64,000 nt of DNA, from positions 61,695 to 125,694 of the forward strand of contig NZ_QDFT01000006.1 of assembly GCF_003075375.1 (NCBI RefSeq). The letters are read 5' to 3'. Both the position numbers and the translations under genes were made by a program. Positions 1 through 8,347 of the stretch are shown in pieces. The stretch is from Microbacterium testaceum. GTDB taxonomy: Bacteria; Actinomycetota; Actinomycetes; Actinomycetales; Microbacteriaceae. How positions within the stretch are numbered: the stretch's first letter is position 1; every line of letters begins with the position of its first letter. The notes below the pieces were generated by a model. It was given only the letters and a program-made list of their open reading frames with translations, made no database searches and was not told the DNA's origin.

Positions 1-317
1 GGACGGTTCTCGACAAGTCCATGCCCGAGGAGGTGCGCACGGCTCAGCGCCTCTACAACCTGCGCACCTTCGGTCCCTCGGGGATCTTCGAACAGGATGA
101 CGGCGAGAACTGGAGTGAGATCCAGTCGATATCCCACGGGTGGCGCACGAACACCGTCCCTCTCAACTACCAGATGGGCATCGGCACCGAAGCCGAGGAC
201 GGCGTGCACCCCGGCTCCACGAGCGAGCTGTACAGCGACGCCGCCGGCCGTCGCTTCTACAAGCGGTGGGCCGAGCTCATGAACACTCCGGCGTGGCACG
301 AGGAGGCCGAACAATGA
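1..317 (+). CDS. Rieske ring-hydroxylating dioxygenase alpha subunit, C-terminal end (partial)
   Basis: This is the last ~105 residues of a gene that begins left of the window. The alpha subunit carries the Rieske cluster and mononuclear iron that dihydroxylate an aromatic ring. Only the end of the catalytic domain is visible: a GPSGIFEQDDGENW stretch, typical of the C-terminal part of BphA/HcaE-type alpha subunits, then a Trp/Phe-rich tail (RRFYKRWAELM). Rieske and iron ligands lie outside the window. The stop overlaps the ferredoxin start (ATGA), indicating translational coupling. From the neighbouring MhpB-type gene, the substrate is probably a phenylpropionate- or cinnamate-like acid (HcaE-like). 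That is inference. Confidence 0.85.
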   Translation, partial: TVLDKSMPEEVRTAQRLYNLRTFGPSGIFEQDDGENWSEIQSISHGWRTNTVPLNYQMGIGTEAEDGVHPGSTSELYSDAAGRRFYKRWAELMNTPAWHEEAEQ

Positions 318-652
318 CCGAAGGAATCGTCGTCGCACGGACCGATGAGGTACCCGACGGAGAAGCCATCAAGATCGACGCCGCCGTCGCGGGGACCGTC
401 GACGACATCGCGATCTTCAACGATGGCGGAGAGTTCTTCGCTCTCGACGACACGTGCTCGCACGAAGACGCCTCTTTGTCCGAGGGCTGGATCGACGCTG
501 GTGTGGTCGAGTGCCCGTTGCACGCGGGCAAGTTCTGCCTCAAGAACGGCGAGGTGCTGTCGATGCCCGCGACGGAGGATGTCGCCTGCCATCGTCTGGT
601 GATCGACGGCGACGACATCCGACTGATCCCGCGCCCCGATCGGATCGCGTGA
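314..652 (+). CDS. Rieske [2Fe-2S] ferredoxin of the dioxygenase system
   Basis: A 112-residue soluble ferredoxin that passes electrons from the reductase to the terminal dioxygenase. The Rieske ligands are visible as CSH (Cys48, His50) and CPLH (Cys67, His70), followed by a G-K-F segment. Length fits the BphA3/HcaC family. The ATG overlaps the alpha-subunit stop, and the stop (TGA) overlaps the reductase start as TGATG, so alpha, ferredoxin and reductase are tightly coupled. A longer frame opening at 140 exists upstream but would run through the alpha-subunit gene, so the start at 314 is preferred. Confidence 0.93.
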   Translation: MTEGIVVARTDEVPDGEAIKIDAAVAGTVDDIAIFNDGGEFFALDDTCSHEDASLSEGWIDAGVVECPLHAGKFCLKNGEVLSMPATEDVACHRLVIDGDDIRLIPRPDRIA

Positions 653-1896
653 TGTCCTTTCCTCGCGACGCCGGTCGGGTGGTGATCGTCGGCGCCGGCC
701 TCGCCGGTTTCAGCGCCGCCCAGACTCTCCGGTCACTCGGGCACGAGGCGCCGGTCACGTTGGTGGACGCGGAACCGGCGGCGTATGACCGTCCTCCGCT
801 GAGCAAACGGCTCTTCGCGAACGACTTCTCGCTCGAGGACCTCGCCTTCTCGAGCCCCGAGAAGTTGTCGCAGGCGGGGATCGACACGCGCTTCGGTCAA
901 GCTGTCGAGGCCATCGACGCCGCTTCCGTGACCGTGACGCTGGAGAACGGCGAGGTCGTCGAGGGTGACACGCTTCTCCTGGCGATCGGCGGACGCGCAC
1001 GGTCGCTGACCGTTCCCGGCGCCGACCTGCCCGGCGTGCGCACGCTGCGGACTTTCGATGACGCGGCGGCGATCCGCGCGCACGTCAGAAGCGGCACGCG
1101 CGTCGCCGTGATCGGCGCGGGGCTCATCGGAGCCGAGCTGGCATCCGCGCTGCACCTCCACGGAGCAGACGTGACGTTGATCGACCCGGCCGAGACTCCT
1201 CTGCAGCCCGTCATCGGCTCTCTCCTCGCTTCGCATCTGCACGCCATGCACAGCCTTCGCGGGATCCGGGTCGTGACCGGACTCACCGAACGCATCGAGA
1301 CGGATGGCGAGGCCATGACGGTCGTCGTCGACGATGGCTCGGTCATCCCCGCCGAACTCGTCGTCGTCGGTGTCGGGCTGGTCCCGAACATCGAACTCGC
1401 GGCGGCGGCCGGACTGGAGACGGACGGGGGAATCCTGGTGGACGAGCACTATCGGACGAGCGTCCCCTCGGTGTTCGCCGCGGGAGACGTGGCGCGACTC
1501 CGAGACAGCCGCGGCGTGTTGCACCGGCGGGAGGAGCACTGGGAAGCCGCCCAGTTGAGCGGACAGCACGCGGCGCACGCCATGCTCGGCGTGGACCTGC
1601 CGGTTCGCGGCGCGAGCTGGTTCTGGTCCGATCGGCACGGCATCCACCTGGAGGCATCCGGACGACTGCACGGTGACGGCGAGTTCGTCGTCCGACCCGG
1701 CGTGCATCCGGCGGTGTTCCTCGTCGACGAGGGTCTTCTCGTCGGCGTCGCCGCCATCGACGACAACAACACCGTCCGCGCTGCGCGCCGCATCATCGAC
1801 CAGCGAATCCCCGTCGTCGCGTCCGACCTCGCCGACCCGTCCTTCGCTCTCCGCAGCATGCTGCGCGCCGAGCGTGCCAAGACGCGGAACGCGTGA
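652..1896 (+). CDS. FAD-dependent ferredoxin reductase of the dioxygenase system
   Basis: A 414-residue NAD(P)H:ferredoxin reductase of the BphA4/HcaD class. It starts with a Rossmann FAD motif (VIVGAGLAGFSAA), has a YDRPPLSK stretch typical of this family, a second dinucleotide motif for NADH (VAVIGAGLIGAELA) near the middle, and the FAAGDVA motif that closes the FAD site. The C-terminal domain (SWFWSDRHGIHLEASG) is the usual reductase tail. The start at 652 overlaps the ferredoxin stop. A 35-base gap follows before the beta subunit. The reductase sits between ferredoxin and beta, whereas alpha and beta are usually adjacent. Confidence 0.93.
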   Translation: MSFPRDAGRVVIVGAGLAGFSAAQTLRSLGHEAPVTLVDAEPAAYDRPPLSKRLFANDFSLEDLAFSSPEKLSQAGIDTRFGQAVEAIDAASVTVTLENGEVVEGDTLLLAIGGRARSLTVPGADLPGVRTLRTFDDAAAIRAHVRSGTRVAVIGAGLIGAELASALHLHGADVTLIDPAETPLQPVIGSLLASHLHAMHSLRGIRVVTGLTERIETDGEAMTVVVDDGSVIPAELVVVGVGLVPNIELAAAAGLETDGGILVDEHYRTSVPSVFAAGDVARLRDSRGVLHRREEHWEAAQLSGQHAAHAMLGVDLPVRGASWFWSDRHGIHLEASGRLHGDGEFVVRPGVHPAVFLVDEGLLVGVAAIDDNNTVRAARRIIDQRIPVVASDLADPSFALRSMLRAERAKTRNA

Positions 1897-1931
1897 TTGA
1901 ACCCCACTGATGAGCGGGATGGGATGAAGAA

Positions 1932-2534
1932 ATGACCGATTCTTTCCGACTGAATCCGTCGACGATGAACGGGGCGACCGCTTCGTCGACGAGCATCCTC
2001 GACGACGAAGTCGACGGGATGAAGCTCGCCGATATCCAGACCCACTTCGAAGTCACGCAGTTCTACAACCTCGAGGCGGAGTTCCTCGACGACGGGCGGT
2101 TCGCAGACTGGATGGAGATGCTCGCCGAGGACCTGCACTACTGGGCGCCCATCCGCTCGAACAGGCTCCGACGGCAGCAGGCCCTGTCCATCGCCGCGCC
2201 AGGCGAATCCGCGTTCTACGACGAAACTCGAGACTCACTCGCGTGGCGCATCCGTCGGTACGACTCGGGCATGGCCTGGGCTGAAGACCCGCCCAGCCGA
2301 ACGCGTCACCTCGTTTCGAATGTCTCGGTCCGGCAGCGCAGCGACGATCTGCTGCAGGTGCGCAGCGCCTTCATCGTCTACCGCAACCGGCTCCACACCG
2401 AGGTGGACATCTACGCCGGCGGCCGCAACGACGTGCTGCGCCCCAGCGGCGTTCACGGATTCGAGGTTGTCAAACGCACGATCCTCTTCGATCAGAACGT
2501 TCTTCTCATGAAGAACATCTCGACCTTCTTCTGA
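1932..2534 (+). CDS. Aromatic-ring-hydroxylating dioxygenase beta subunit
   Basis: A 200-residue small subunit of the terminal dioxygenase, with the cystatin/NTF2-like fold that scaffolds the alpha3beta3 hexamer. Recognisable parts are the EFLDDGRFADWMEMLAEDLHYW stretch near residues 55-75 (quoted here only for its D/W pattern), the RTRHLVSNVSV strand, and the closing segment with RTILFDQN and a C-terminal Phe-Phe. The first ~35 residues are low-complexity Ser/Thr/Asp-rich and longer than usual, so a start at the later in-frame Met30 cannot be excluded. A purine-rich GGGATGGGATGAAG precedes the chosen ATG. It follows the reductase by 35 bases. Confidence 0.9.
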   Translation: MTDSFRLNPSTMNGATASSTSILDDEVDGMKLADIQTHFEVTQFYNLEAEFLDDGRFADWMEMLAEDLHYWAPIRSNRLRRQQALSIAAPGESAFYDETRDSLAWRIRRYDSGMAWAEDPPSRTRHLVSNVSVRQRSDDLLQVRSAFIVYRNRLHTEVDIYAGGRNDVLRPSGVHGFEVVKRTILFDQNVLLMKNISTFF

Positions 2535-2547
2535 ATTGGGCTGTCAC

Positions 2548-3396
2548 ATGACGACAAAGGGATGGCTGGACGGCGACGCCGCCCTCATCACGGGGGCCGG
2601 CTCGGGAATCGGCCAGGCGGTGGCCCTGCGCTATCTGCGTGAAGGCGCGAAGGGCGTCGCGATCTTCGGACGCGACGCGAAGCGATTGCAGCAGACCGTC
2701 GATGCGGCGGGAATCGACGGCGATCGCATTCTCCCGCTGGTCGGGGACGTGCGATCCACGGCGGATCTGAACGCCGCCGTACAGGCGACAGTCGACCGAT
2801 TCGGCTCCCTGGACGTCCTGGTGCCGAACGCGGGGATCTGGGATTTCAACCGGTCGATCACCCGCACGACGCCGGATGAGATCGAGTCGATCTACGACGA
2901 ACTGTTCGACATCAACGTCAAGGGATACCTGCTCACGGTTTCGGCCGCGTGGCGCGCGCTGGTTGCTGCGAGGGGGAGCATCGTGATGACGCTCTCGAAC
3001 GCCGCGTTCTACCCCGCCGGGGGCGGCGCCGTGTACACCGCCGCGAAGCACGCGGCGAGAGGGCTGGTGGCCCAGCTGGCGTACGAGCTCGCTCCCAAGG
3101 TGCGCGTCAACGGCGTGGCCATCGGTGGCCTCCGTACCGACCTGCGCGGCCCGGCGGCGGCGGGCATGTCGCAGCGTTCCATCGAGCAGTCGTTCGCGAA
3201 GCGAGACGGCCAGGCAGGAACGAACATGTGGATCCCGCTGCACGATGCCAGCACGGATCCCGTCGATTCCACCGGCGCGTACGTCTATCTCGGCTCGCGC
3301 CGTGAAGCCGGCACCGTCACCGGGGCGATCGTCAATGCCGACGGAGGCATCGGGGTCCGAGGCTTCGCCACCGCGGCGGGAGGCGACGACCTATGA
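2548..3396 (+). CDS. cis-dihydrodiol dehydrogenase (short-chain dehydrogenase, HcaB/BphB-like)
   Basis: A 282-residue SDR that oxidises the cis-dihydrodiol made by the dioxygenase to the catechol, reducing NAD. Visible motifs: TGAGSGIG at residues 15-22, the NAG motif near residue 92 (VPNAGIWD), catalytic Ser150, Tyr163 and Lys167 (YTAAK). The C terminus with VTGAIVNADGGIGVRG is typical of BphB/HcaB. I chose ATG 2548 rather than TTG 2536 because the homologous part begins just after it. The stop overlaps the next ATG (ATGA). By context its product would be a 2,3-dihydroxyphenyl acid, the substrate of the MhpB-like enzyme encoded nearby. Confidence 0.9.
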   Translation: MTTKGWLDGDAALITGAGSGIGQAVALRYLREGAKGVAIFGRDAKRLQQTVDAAGIDGDRILPLVGDVRSTADLNAAVQATVDRFGSLDVLVPNAGIWDFNRSITRTTPDEIESIYDELFDINVKGYLLTVSAAWRALVAARGSIVMTLSNAAFYPAGGGAVYTAAKHAARGLVAQLAYELAPKVRVNGVAIGGLRTDLRGPAAAGMSQRSIEQSFAKRDGQAGTNMWIPLHDASTDPVDSTGAYVYLGSRREAGTVTGAIVNADGGIGVRGFATAAGGDDL

Positions 3397-3794
3397 CATC
3401 CCCGGTCCCCCCGAGCTCCGACGGGGTCGTGGTCGTACCGGGCACCGACGGCGAACCCGCCCGGATCCAGGTGCGGCGGGCCCGCGAGGGAGAACTCGCC
3501 CTCGCTTATCCGGCCGGAACGCACGATCGAGAACTCGTGGTCGAGGGCTCGCCCTCGCCCGCTGCAGTCGCCGGGTTGGCGGCCGCGATCCTCGCCGCGG
3601 ACGAACGGTGTCGTCGCGTGGTGCTGCCCGTCCCGGAGCAGGATCTTCCCGCCATCGCGTGGGCGGAGGAGGCCGGGTTCCGCTACGTCGTCGACGTCGA
3701 GACCCGAGCCGGCTCATTCTCACTGCTCGTCGTGGAACCCGGCTGGGTCCTCGAGCAGCCGCACGTCCTCGCTGACATTCCACTGAAGGAGTAA
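3393..3794 (+). CDS. Small GNAT-like protein of unknown function in the catabolic operon
   Basis: A 133-residue protein translationally coupled to the dehydrogenase (ATGA) and ending two bases before the acetaldehyde dehydrogenase start. The central part (residues ~50-105) with [21 protein letters not shown] and then [18 protein letters not shown] resembles the second half of a GNAT acetyltransferase, where an E-x-G-F segment follows the acetyl-CoA-binding helix. The classical R/Q-x-x-G-x-G/A loop is not visible, so acetyltransferase activity is doubtful. The operon position is certain, but its role in the pathway is unknown. It could be an accessory or substrate-binding subunit. Confidence 0.6.
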   Translation: MTSPVPPSSDGVVVVPGTDGEPARIQVRRAREGELALAYPAGTHDRELVVEGSPSPAAVAGLAAAILAADERCRRVVLPVPEQDLPAIAWAEEAGFRYVVDVETRAGSFSLLVVEPGWVLEQPHVLADIPLKE

Positions 3795-3796
3795 TC

Positions 3797-4753
3797 ATGA
3801 CAAAGGCGAAGGTAGCCATCATCGGCTCCGGGAACATCGGCACCGATCTGATGTTCAAGGTCATGCGCCTGTCCAGCGCGCTCGAAATGGGCGTCATGGT
3901 GGGGATCGACCCCGCCTCGGACGGTCTCGCGCGAGCCGGCCGCCTCGGTGTCGAAACGACGTCCGAGGGTGTGGACGGATTGATCGCCAGCCCCCAATTC
4001 GACGAGATCGAGATCATCTTCGACGCGACGAGCGCATCTGCCCACAAGAAGAATGCCGAGAAACTCCTTCCTCTCGGAAAGAAGCTCATCGACCTCACAC
4101 CCGCGGCCATCGGACCCTACGTGGTTCCGGCAGTGAATCTCGACGAGCACGTGGACGCCCCCGACGTCAACATGGTCACGTGCGGCGGCCAGGCGACGAT
4201 TCCGATCATCGCGGCCATCAGCTCCGTCACGCCCGTGCACTACGGCGAGATCGTCGCCTCGATCGCGTCCAAGTCCGCCGGGCCGGGAACTCGGGCGAAC
4301 ATCGACGAGTTCACAGAGACGACGTCCTCCGCCATCGAAGCCGTCGGAGGAGCGGCACGTGGCAAGGCGATCATCGTCCTGAATCCGGCGGAACCACCGA
4401 TGATCATGCGCGACACGGTGCAGGTTCTCACCTCACGCCTCGATGACGAGACGAAGGCGGCCATCGAAAAAGCGGTGGTGACACGCGTCTCCGAGGTTGC
4501 GGATTACGTCCCCGGCTACCGGCTCAAGCAGAGCGTCCAGTTCCTGGACGAAGGCGCGGAGTACGGCGTTCTCGTTCCGGACACGCGTGTGCAGACCGAG
4601 GGTTACACGCGCGTGTCCGTCTTCCTCGAGGTCGAAGGAGCCGCCATGTATCTCCCCGAGTACGCGGGCAATCTCGACATCATGACCAGCGCAGCACTGC
4701 GCACCGCGGAGCGCATCGCCCTCCGCTCCGAGACGGGAAAGGCCGTCGCATGA
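3797..4753 (+). CDS. mhpF: Acetaldehyde dehydrogenase (acylating)
   Basis: A 318-residue enzyme converting acetaldehyde, CoA and NAD to acetyl-CoA, the last step of meta-cleavage pathways. The N terminus has the NAD-binding motif [13 protein letters not shown]. Catalytic Cys129 lies in NMVTCGGQA, and the C-terminal half contains the family's [12 protein letters not shown] stretch. Length matches MhpF/BphJ/DmpF. Its start follows the GNAT-like gene by two bases and its stop overlaps the aldolase start (ATGA), as expected for enzymes that form a complex channelling acetaldehyde from aldolase to dehydrogenase (family knowledge). Confidence 0.96.
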   Translation: MTKAKVAIIGSGNIGTDLMFKVMRLSSALEMGVMVGIDPASDGLARAGRLGVETTSEGVDGLIASPQFDEIEIIFDATSASAHKKNAEKLLPLGKKLIDLTPAAIGPYVVPAVNLDEHVDAPDVNMVTCGGQATIPIIAAISSVTPVHYGEIVASIASKSAGPGTRANIDEFTETTSSAIEAVGGAARGKAIIVLNPAEPPMIMRDTVQVLTSRLDDETKAAIEKAVVTRVSEVADYVPGYRLKQSVQFLDEGAEYGVLVPDTRVQTEGYTRVSVFLEVEGAAMYLPEYAGNLDIMTSAALRTAERIALRSETGKAVA

Positions 4754-5769
4754 CGAAGATCTATCTGCAGGACGTCACACTCCGAGACGGCATGCACGCC
4801 ATCCGACACCAGATCTCGCCGGCCAAGGCCGCCGAGATCGCCTCGGCGCTCGACGCGGCCGGCGTCGACGCGATCGAGATCTCTCACGGCGACGGTCTGG
4901 CGGGGAGCTCGCTGATCTACGGTCCCGGGTCCCACAGTGACGTCGCGTGGATCGAAGCGGTCGCGGCGAGCGTGAAGAACGCCGTCCTCACGACCCTGCT
5001 CCTGCCGGGCATCGGAACGCTCGAGGACCTGCGGCGAGCATTCGACCTCGGCGTTCGCAGCGTACGCATCGCGACGCACTCCACCGAGGCCGACGTTGCC
5101 GCGCAGCACATCGGGGCGGCCCGCGAATGGGGGATGGACGTTTCGGGTTTCCTCATGATGAGCCATCTCGCCGAGCCGGCCGCGCTCGCGCAGCAGGCGA
5201 AGCTCATGGAGTCCTACGGCGCCCACTGCGTCTACGTCACCGATTCCGCCGGCCGTCTGACGATGGACGGCGTGAGGCAGCGCGTCCTCGCCTACCGCGA
5301 GGTGCTCGACGAATCGACGCAGATCGGCATCCACGCGCACCAGAATCTGTCCCTCGCGGTGGCGAACTCCGTTGTCGCGGTAGAGGCGGGCGCGTATCGA
5401 GTCGATGCTTCGCTCGCCGGCCACGGCGCAGGGGCGGGCAACACCCCGATCGAACCGTTCACTGCGGTGGCGAAACTGCAGGGTTGGGACGTTGCAGCCG
5501 ATCTCTTCGCCCTTCAGGACGCGGCCGACGATCTCATCCGTCCGCTGCAGGACCGCCCCGTCCAGGTCGATCGCGAGACCCTCTCGGTCGGATACGCCGG
5601 CGCCTACTCCAGCTTCCTCCGGCACGCGGAACGCGCGGCCAGTCGCTTCGGAGTCGACACCCGCGACATCCTCGTCGAGGTGGGCAATCGTCGCCTCATC
5701 GGCGGGCAGGAAGATCTGATCACCGACATCGCGCTGGACATGATCGCCGCGCGCGACCGAGGAGAGTGA
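4750..5769 (+). CDS. mhpE: 4-hydroxy-2-oxovalerate aldolase
   Basis: A 339-residue pyruvate-specific class II aldolase of the HMGL-like TIM-barrel family. It splits 4-hydroxy-2-oxopentanoate into pyruvate and acetaldehyde. The divalent-metal and catalytic signature is at the N terminus: Arg12, Asp13 and His16 in TLRDGMH. The metal-binding HAH (His195, His197) is followed by QN. The C-terminal alpha-helical part ([20 protein letters not shown]) is the communication domain that binds the partner dehydrogenase. The start overlaps mhpF by ATGA. The hydratase that should supply its substrate (MhpD) is not in this window. Confidence 0.96.
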   Translation: MTKIYLQDVTLRDGMHAIRHQISPAKAAEIASALDAAGVDAIEISHGDGLAGSSLIYGPGSHSDVAWIEAVAASVKNAVLTTLLLPGIGTLEDLRRAFDLGVRSVRIATHSTEADVAAQHIGAAREWGMDVSGFLMMSHLAEPAALAQQAKLMESYGAHCVYVTDSAGRLTMDGVRQRVLAYREVLDESTQIGIHAHQNLSLAVANSVVAVEAGAYRVDASLAGHGAGAGNTPIEPFTAVAKLQGWDVAADLFALQDAADDLIRPLQDRPVQVDRETLSVGYAGAYSSFLRHAERAASRFGVDTRDILVEVGNRRLIGGQEDLITDIALDMIAARDRGE

Positions 5770-5770
5770 A

Positions 5771-6631
5771 ATGACCGACACCATCGCTCCCGACTACACC
5801 ACCGACGCCTTCTTCGGCCTCGAGGACCGCTGGGTCGAGACGGCCCCCGGCGAGCTGACGCACTACCACGAGCTGGGCACGGGTACACCGATCCTGTTCC
5901 TGCACGGTTCCGGGACGGGCGTCACGGCCGCTGCGAACTGGTGGCTCAACCTCCCGGAACTGTCCGAGCTCGGGCGCTGTATCGCGATCGATTCGATCGG
6001 CTACGGGCAGACCGTCGTCGCCGAAGGCACCGAGTACGGGATCCGTGAGTGGGTGCGTCACGCCGTCCGAGTTCTCGACGCTCTGGGCATCGAGAAGACG
6101 TGGATCGTCGGCAACTCCCTCGGTGGGTGGCTGGCCTTCCAGTTCGCCATCGACTTCCCCGAGCGCGTCGCCGGGATCGTCTCGATGGGAACGGGCGGTG
6201 CCAAGCTGACGGCCGCGCTCCAAGGGCATTCGTCGCCGGTCCTCACGCCCGAGGGCGTGCGGCAGACCCTCGAGCTCTTCGTCGTCGACAAGACGCTGGT
6301 CACAGATGAGTTGGTGGCGCTCCGCTACGCTTCCGCGCTGAACGACACCGCTTCGTCGCGACTCGTCGAAGTGGTGGCCGCCCGCGACCGGGACCGCACC
6401 GCACTCCCCCTGGACTTCGACGTCCTCGCACGTCTCGCCGTTCCGGTACTGCTGATCCACGGGACCCAGGATGCCGTCATCCCGGTGAGCCGGACGTGGG
6501 AATTGGTCAACACGATCCCTCACGCCGATGCGCACATCTTCAGCCAGTGCGGCCACTGGTCGCAGGTCGAGCGCGCCGAGGACTTCAATGAGGTCGTGGG
6601 GCGCTTCCTGCGCTCGCACGGCGTCGGTTGA
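5771..6631 (+). CDS. mhpC: Meta-cleavage product C-C hydrolase (alpha/beta hydrolase, MhpC/BphD-like)
   Basis: A 286-residue alpha/beta hydrolase that cleaves the ring-fission product (a 2-hydroxy-6-oxo-dienoate) to 2-hydroxypentadienoate and an acid. The oxyanion segment LFLHGSGTGVTAAANW resembles the HGSGPGA loop of MhpC and BphD. The nucleophile is Ser116 in GNSLGG, with Asp234 in HGTQDAV and His262 in CGHWSQVE completing the triad. It starts two bases after the aldolase stop and is the last rightward gene before a strong terminator. The assignment to phenylpropionate-type substrates comes from the nearby mhpB and is inference. Confidence 0.9.
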   Translation: MTDTIAPDYTTDAFFGLEDRWVETAPGELTHYHELGTGTPILFLHGSGTGVTAAANWWLNLPELSELGRCIAIDSIGYGQTVVAEGTEYGIREWVRHAVRVLDALGIEKTWIVGNSLGGWLAFQFAIDFPERVAGIVSMGTGGAKLTAALQGHSSPVLTPEGVRQTLELFVVDKTLVTDELVALRYASALNDTASSRLVEVVAARDRDRTALPLDFDVLARLAVPVLLIHGTQDAVIPVSRTWELVNTIPHADAHIFSQCGHWSQVERAEDFNEVVGRFLRSHGVG

Positions 6632-6648
6632 GCTTCTCCAAGTCTTCC

Positions 6649-6690
6649 AAAAGAAGAGGCCCCGATCCGCGGATCGGGGCCTCTTCTTTT
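6649..6690. terminator. Perfect 42-base palindrome, bidirectional terminator
   Basis: The sequence reads as a perfect 21+21 inverted repeat centred on CCGCGG, with A-rich and T-rich ends. It sits between two convergent transcripts (mhpC rightward, mhpB leftward), so it can act as an intrinsic terminator on either strand. Confidence 0.92.
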
Positions 6691-6710
6691 CTTCCTCTCT
6701 GAGCGCCGTC

Positions 6711-7670
6711 TCAGGACCGACGCGACAGGGGATCCTTCAGGACAGCGGTCGTCACGGCGAAACCGGCGATGTACTCCTTGATGGGTCGGTAGAACTCATA
6801 GCCGAGCTCGTACGGTCCGCACGCGCGCAGGGCGGAGTATGCGGCGACCCACGTCCGGATCTCGTGAGACGAATGGCCCGCCACCCGGTCCATGTCGTCC
6901 GCGGCGTAGGCGTCGAAACCGGCGACGTCACCGGAGCGGACGACATCGAGGAACGCGCGGTCCCATTCCGGATTCAGCTCCATGATGTCCGCCTCGCCCT
7001 TGGCGAACGCGACCGCGGTGTCGATCGTTCGTTGCTGCCGGGCGGCGCGCGCCTCGGGCGTGGGGTGGCGGCCGACCGTCAGGAATTCGCGCTGCTCCGG
7101 GGTCGCCGTGGCGATCTGCGGAACCGGCGGATCGTGCGACAACCCGCCGGAGCCGATGAAGAGGACACGTTCGTCGCGATCGCGGAAGAATTCACCGACA
7201 GCCTGCCCGAACTTTCGGACGCGCGAGACCTTCGCGAACGGTCTCGAGACGGAGTTGACGAAGATCGGCACCATGGGGACGACGTCGAGCCCCCCGAAGA
7301 TGATCTCGGTCGGTTGGACGGCCCCGTGATCGACCTCCATCCGGCGCGAGATCGCGGTGTCGATGTCATTCGCGATGACGTGCGCGGCCAGGTCCTCCGC
7401 CAATTGACCGGGCACCGCGATGGGACCGTCCCACGAGTCGTAGTCCCCCGTCCCGTACGCCTCGTATCCGATGCAGAACGGCGGCATCAGGTCGTAGAAG
7501 AAGCCGTTGTAATGGTCGGGGCCGAAGTTCACGATGATGTCGGGGCGGAAGTCCCGGGCGAATCGCTGCACCTCTTCAAAAGCTCCCGCGACGGCGTCCT
7601 TGACGTCAGCAGGCGGGTCGGTGAACTCCAGTAGTGGACTGTGCGACATGCAGACGAGAGCCTGAGTCAT
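6711..7670 (-). CDS. mhpB: 2,3-dihydroxyphenylpropionate/2,3-dihydroxycinnamate 1,2-dioxygenase (class III extradiol)
   Basis: A 319-residue non-haem Fe(II) ring-cleaving enzyme of the LigB superfamily, opening 2,3-dihydroxyphenylpropionate-type catechols. Diagnostic stretches are CMSHSPLLEF at the N terminus, the metal-site segment FGPDHYNGFFYDLMPPFC, GSGGLSHDPPVP in the middle, HEIRTWVAA and YRPIKEYIAGF near the end. All match the MhpB family; E. coli MhpB has about 314 residues. It is encoded on the opposite strand from the rest of the pathway, followed upstream by the thioesterase gene in the same direction 24 bases away. Its identity is the best clue to the substrate of the whole cluster. 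Confidence 0.93.
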   Translation of the reverse strand: MTQALVCMSHSPLLEFTDPPADVKDAVAGAFEEVQRFARDFRPDIIVNFGPDHYNGFFYDLMPPFCIGYEAYGTGDYDSWDGPIAVPGQLAEDLAAHVIANDIDTAISRRMEVDHGAVQPTEIIFGGLDVVPMVPIFVNSVSRPFAKVSRVRKFGQAVGEFFRDRDERVLFIGSGGLSHDPPVPQIATATPEQREFLTVGRHPTPEARAARQQRTIDTAVAFAKGEADIMELNPEWDRAFLDVVRSGDVAGFDAYAADDMDRVAGHSSHEIRTWVAAYSALRACGPYELGYEFYRPIKEYIAGFAVTTAVLKDPLSRRS

Positions 7671-7694
7671 GTTTTCCTCCTTTGATTGACAGCG

Positions 7695-8144
7695 TCAGCG
7701 GCCGACGACGCGACGAGACAGCACGTAGGTGAAGGTGGCGCTCATCAGCAGCTTTCCGGCGGAGTCCGCCACGGCCACTTCGGTCACTGCGACGGATCCA
7801 CCGGCACGCAGCATGCGCGCCGTGGCGACAGCGAACTCCGCCTTCGAATTGCTCAAGAAGTTCTGGCTCGACTGCACCGCGAGCGGGAACAATCCCTGGT
7901 CGTCGTAGCTCTGCATTGCCAGGAACGTGCCGGCGATGTCCGCTGCTCCGAAGAGCGCGGCGGCAGAGAACATGCCGCTCGCCTGCGCGACCGGCTCACG
8001 CAGCGGCAGCGAGAAAGCGATACTCGTCCCGTCCGCGGCGTGAGGCTGCAGGCCCAGGGTGACCACGATGTCGTCGAACCCGCGCCGTGCGGCGAAATTC
8101 TGAAAGCTGTCGGCCAGTTCCTCCGTGGACGCCGAGATCGCCAT
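7695..8144 (-). CDS. PaaI-like hotdog-fold thioesterase
   Basis: A 149-residue protein with a PaaI/hotdog thioesterase pattern: SLPLREPVAQASGMFSAAAL followed by GAADIAGTF (the active-site helix region) and SNSKAEFAVATARMLRAG, then a closing strand (LLMSATFTYVLS). These proteins hydrolyse or proofread acyl-CoA thioesters in the cytoplasm. It lies upstream of mhpB on the same strand, probably co-transcribed, and diverges from the acyl-CoA ligase. The pairing suggests CoA-thioester chemistry on an aromatic acid or recycling of CoA, but the exact substrate is unknown. Confidence 0.8.
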   Translation of the reverse strand: MAISASTEELADSFQNFAARRGFDDIVVTLGLQPHAADGTSIAFSLPLREPVAQASGMFSAAALFGAADIAGTFLAMQSYDDQGLFPLAVQSSQNFLSNSKAEFAVATARMLRAGGSVAVTEVAVADSAGKLLMSATFTYVLSRRVVGR

Positions 8145-8347
8145 TCATCGCACCTTCCTCGCAGCTGCGTTCGGCCGAGTGCCGTGGGCCTCGCGGCTGC
8201 GGCAGCACGAGCCCCGCTGTCAAAGGTGCCGTCCCCCCGGGTGTCCCGGCAGGCTCCGTGCCGCAGAATGGCACGGGTCGATATGCGCCTGGCGCGTCTG
8301 CGGCACGCTCGACGTGGCCGATTCAGCTCTCGAAGAGGAGACGAGCC
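8145..8347. promoter_or_regulatory. Divergent intergenic region with inverted repeat GTGCCGCAG / CTGCGGCAC
   Basis: This is the only divergent gap in the aromatic cluster and should hold the promoters for the thioesterase-mhpB transcript and the acyl-CoA ligase. A perfect 9-base inverted repeat lies at 8258-8266 and 8298-8306, and a third CTGCGGCA is at 8197-8204. Between the arms is a smaller imperfect repeat (GCGCCTGGCGC). The spacing fits a dimeric regulator site, but no regulator gene is in the window. A GAGGAG ribosome-binding site at 8334-8339 supports the TTG start at 8348. Confidence 0.5.

Noticed and set aside
2536..2547. TTG start for the dihydrodiol dehydrogenase
   Set aside because: ATG 2548 lies four codons later and family similarity begins after it.
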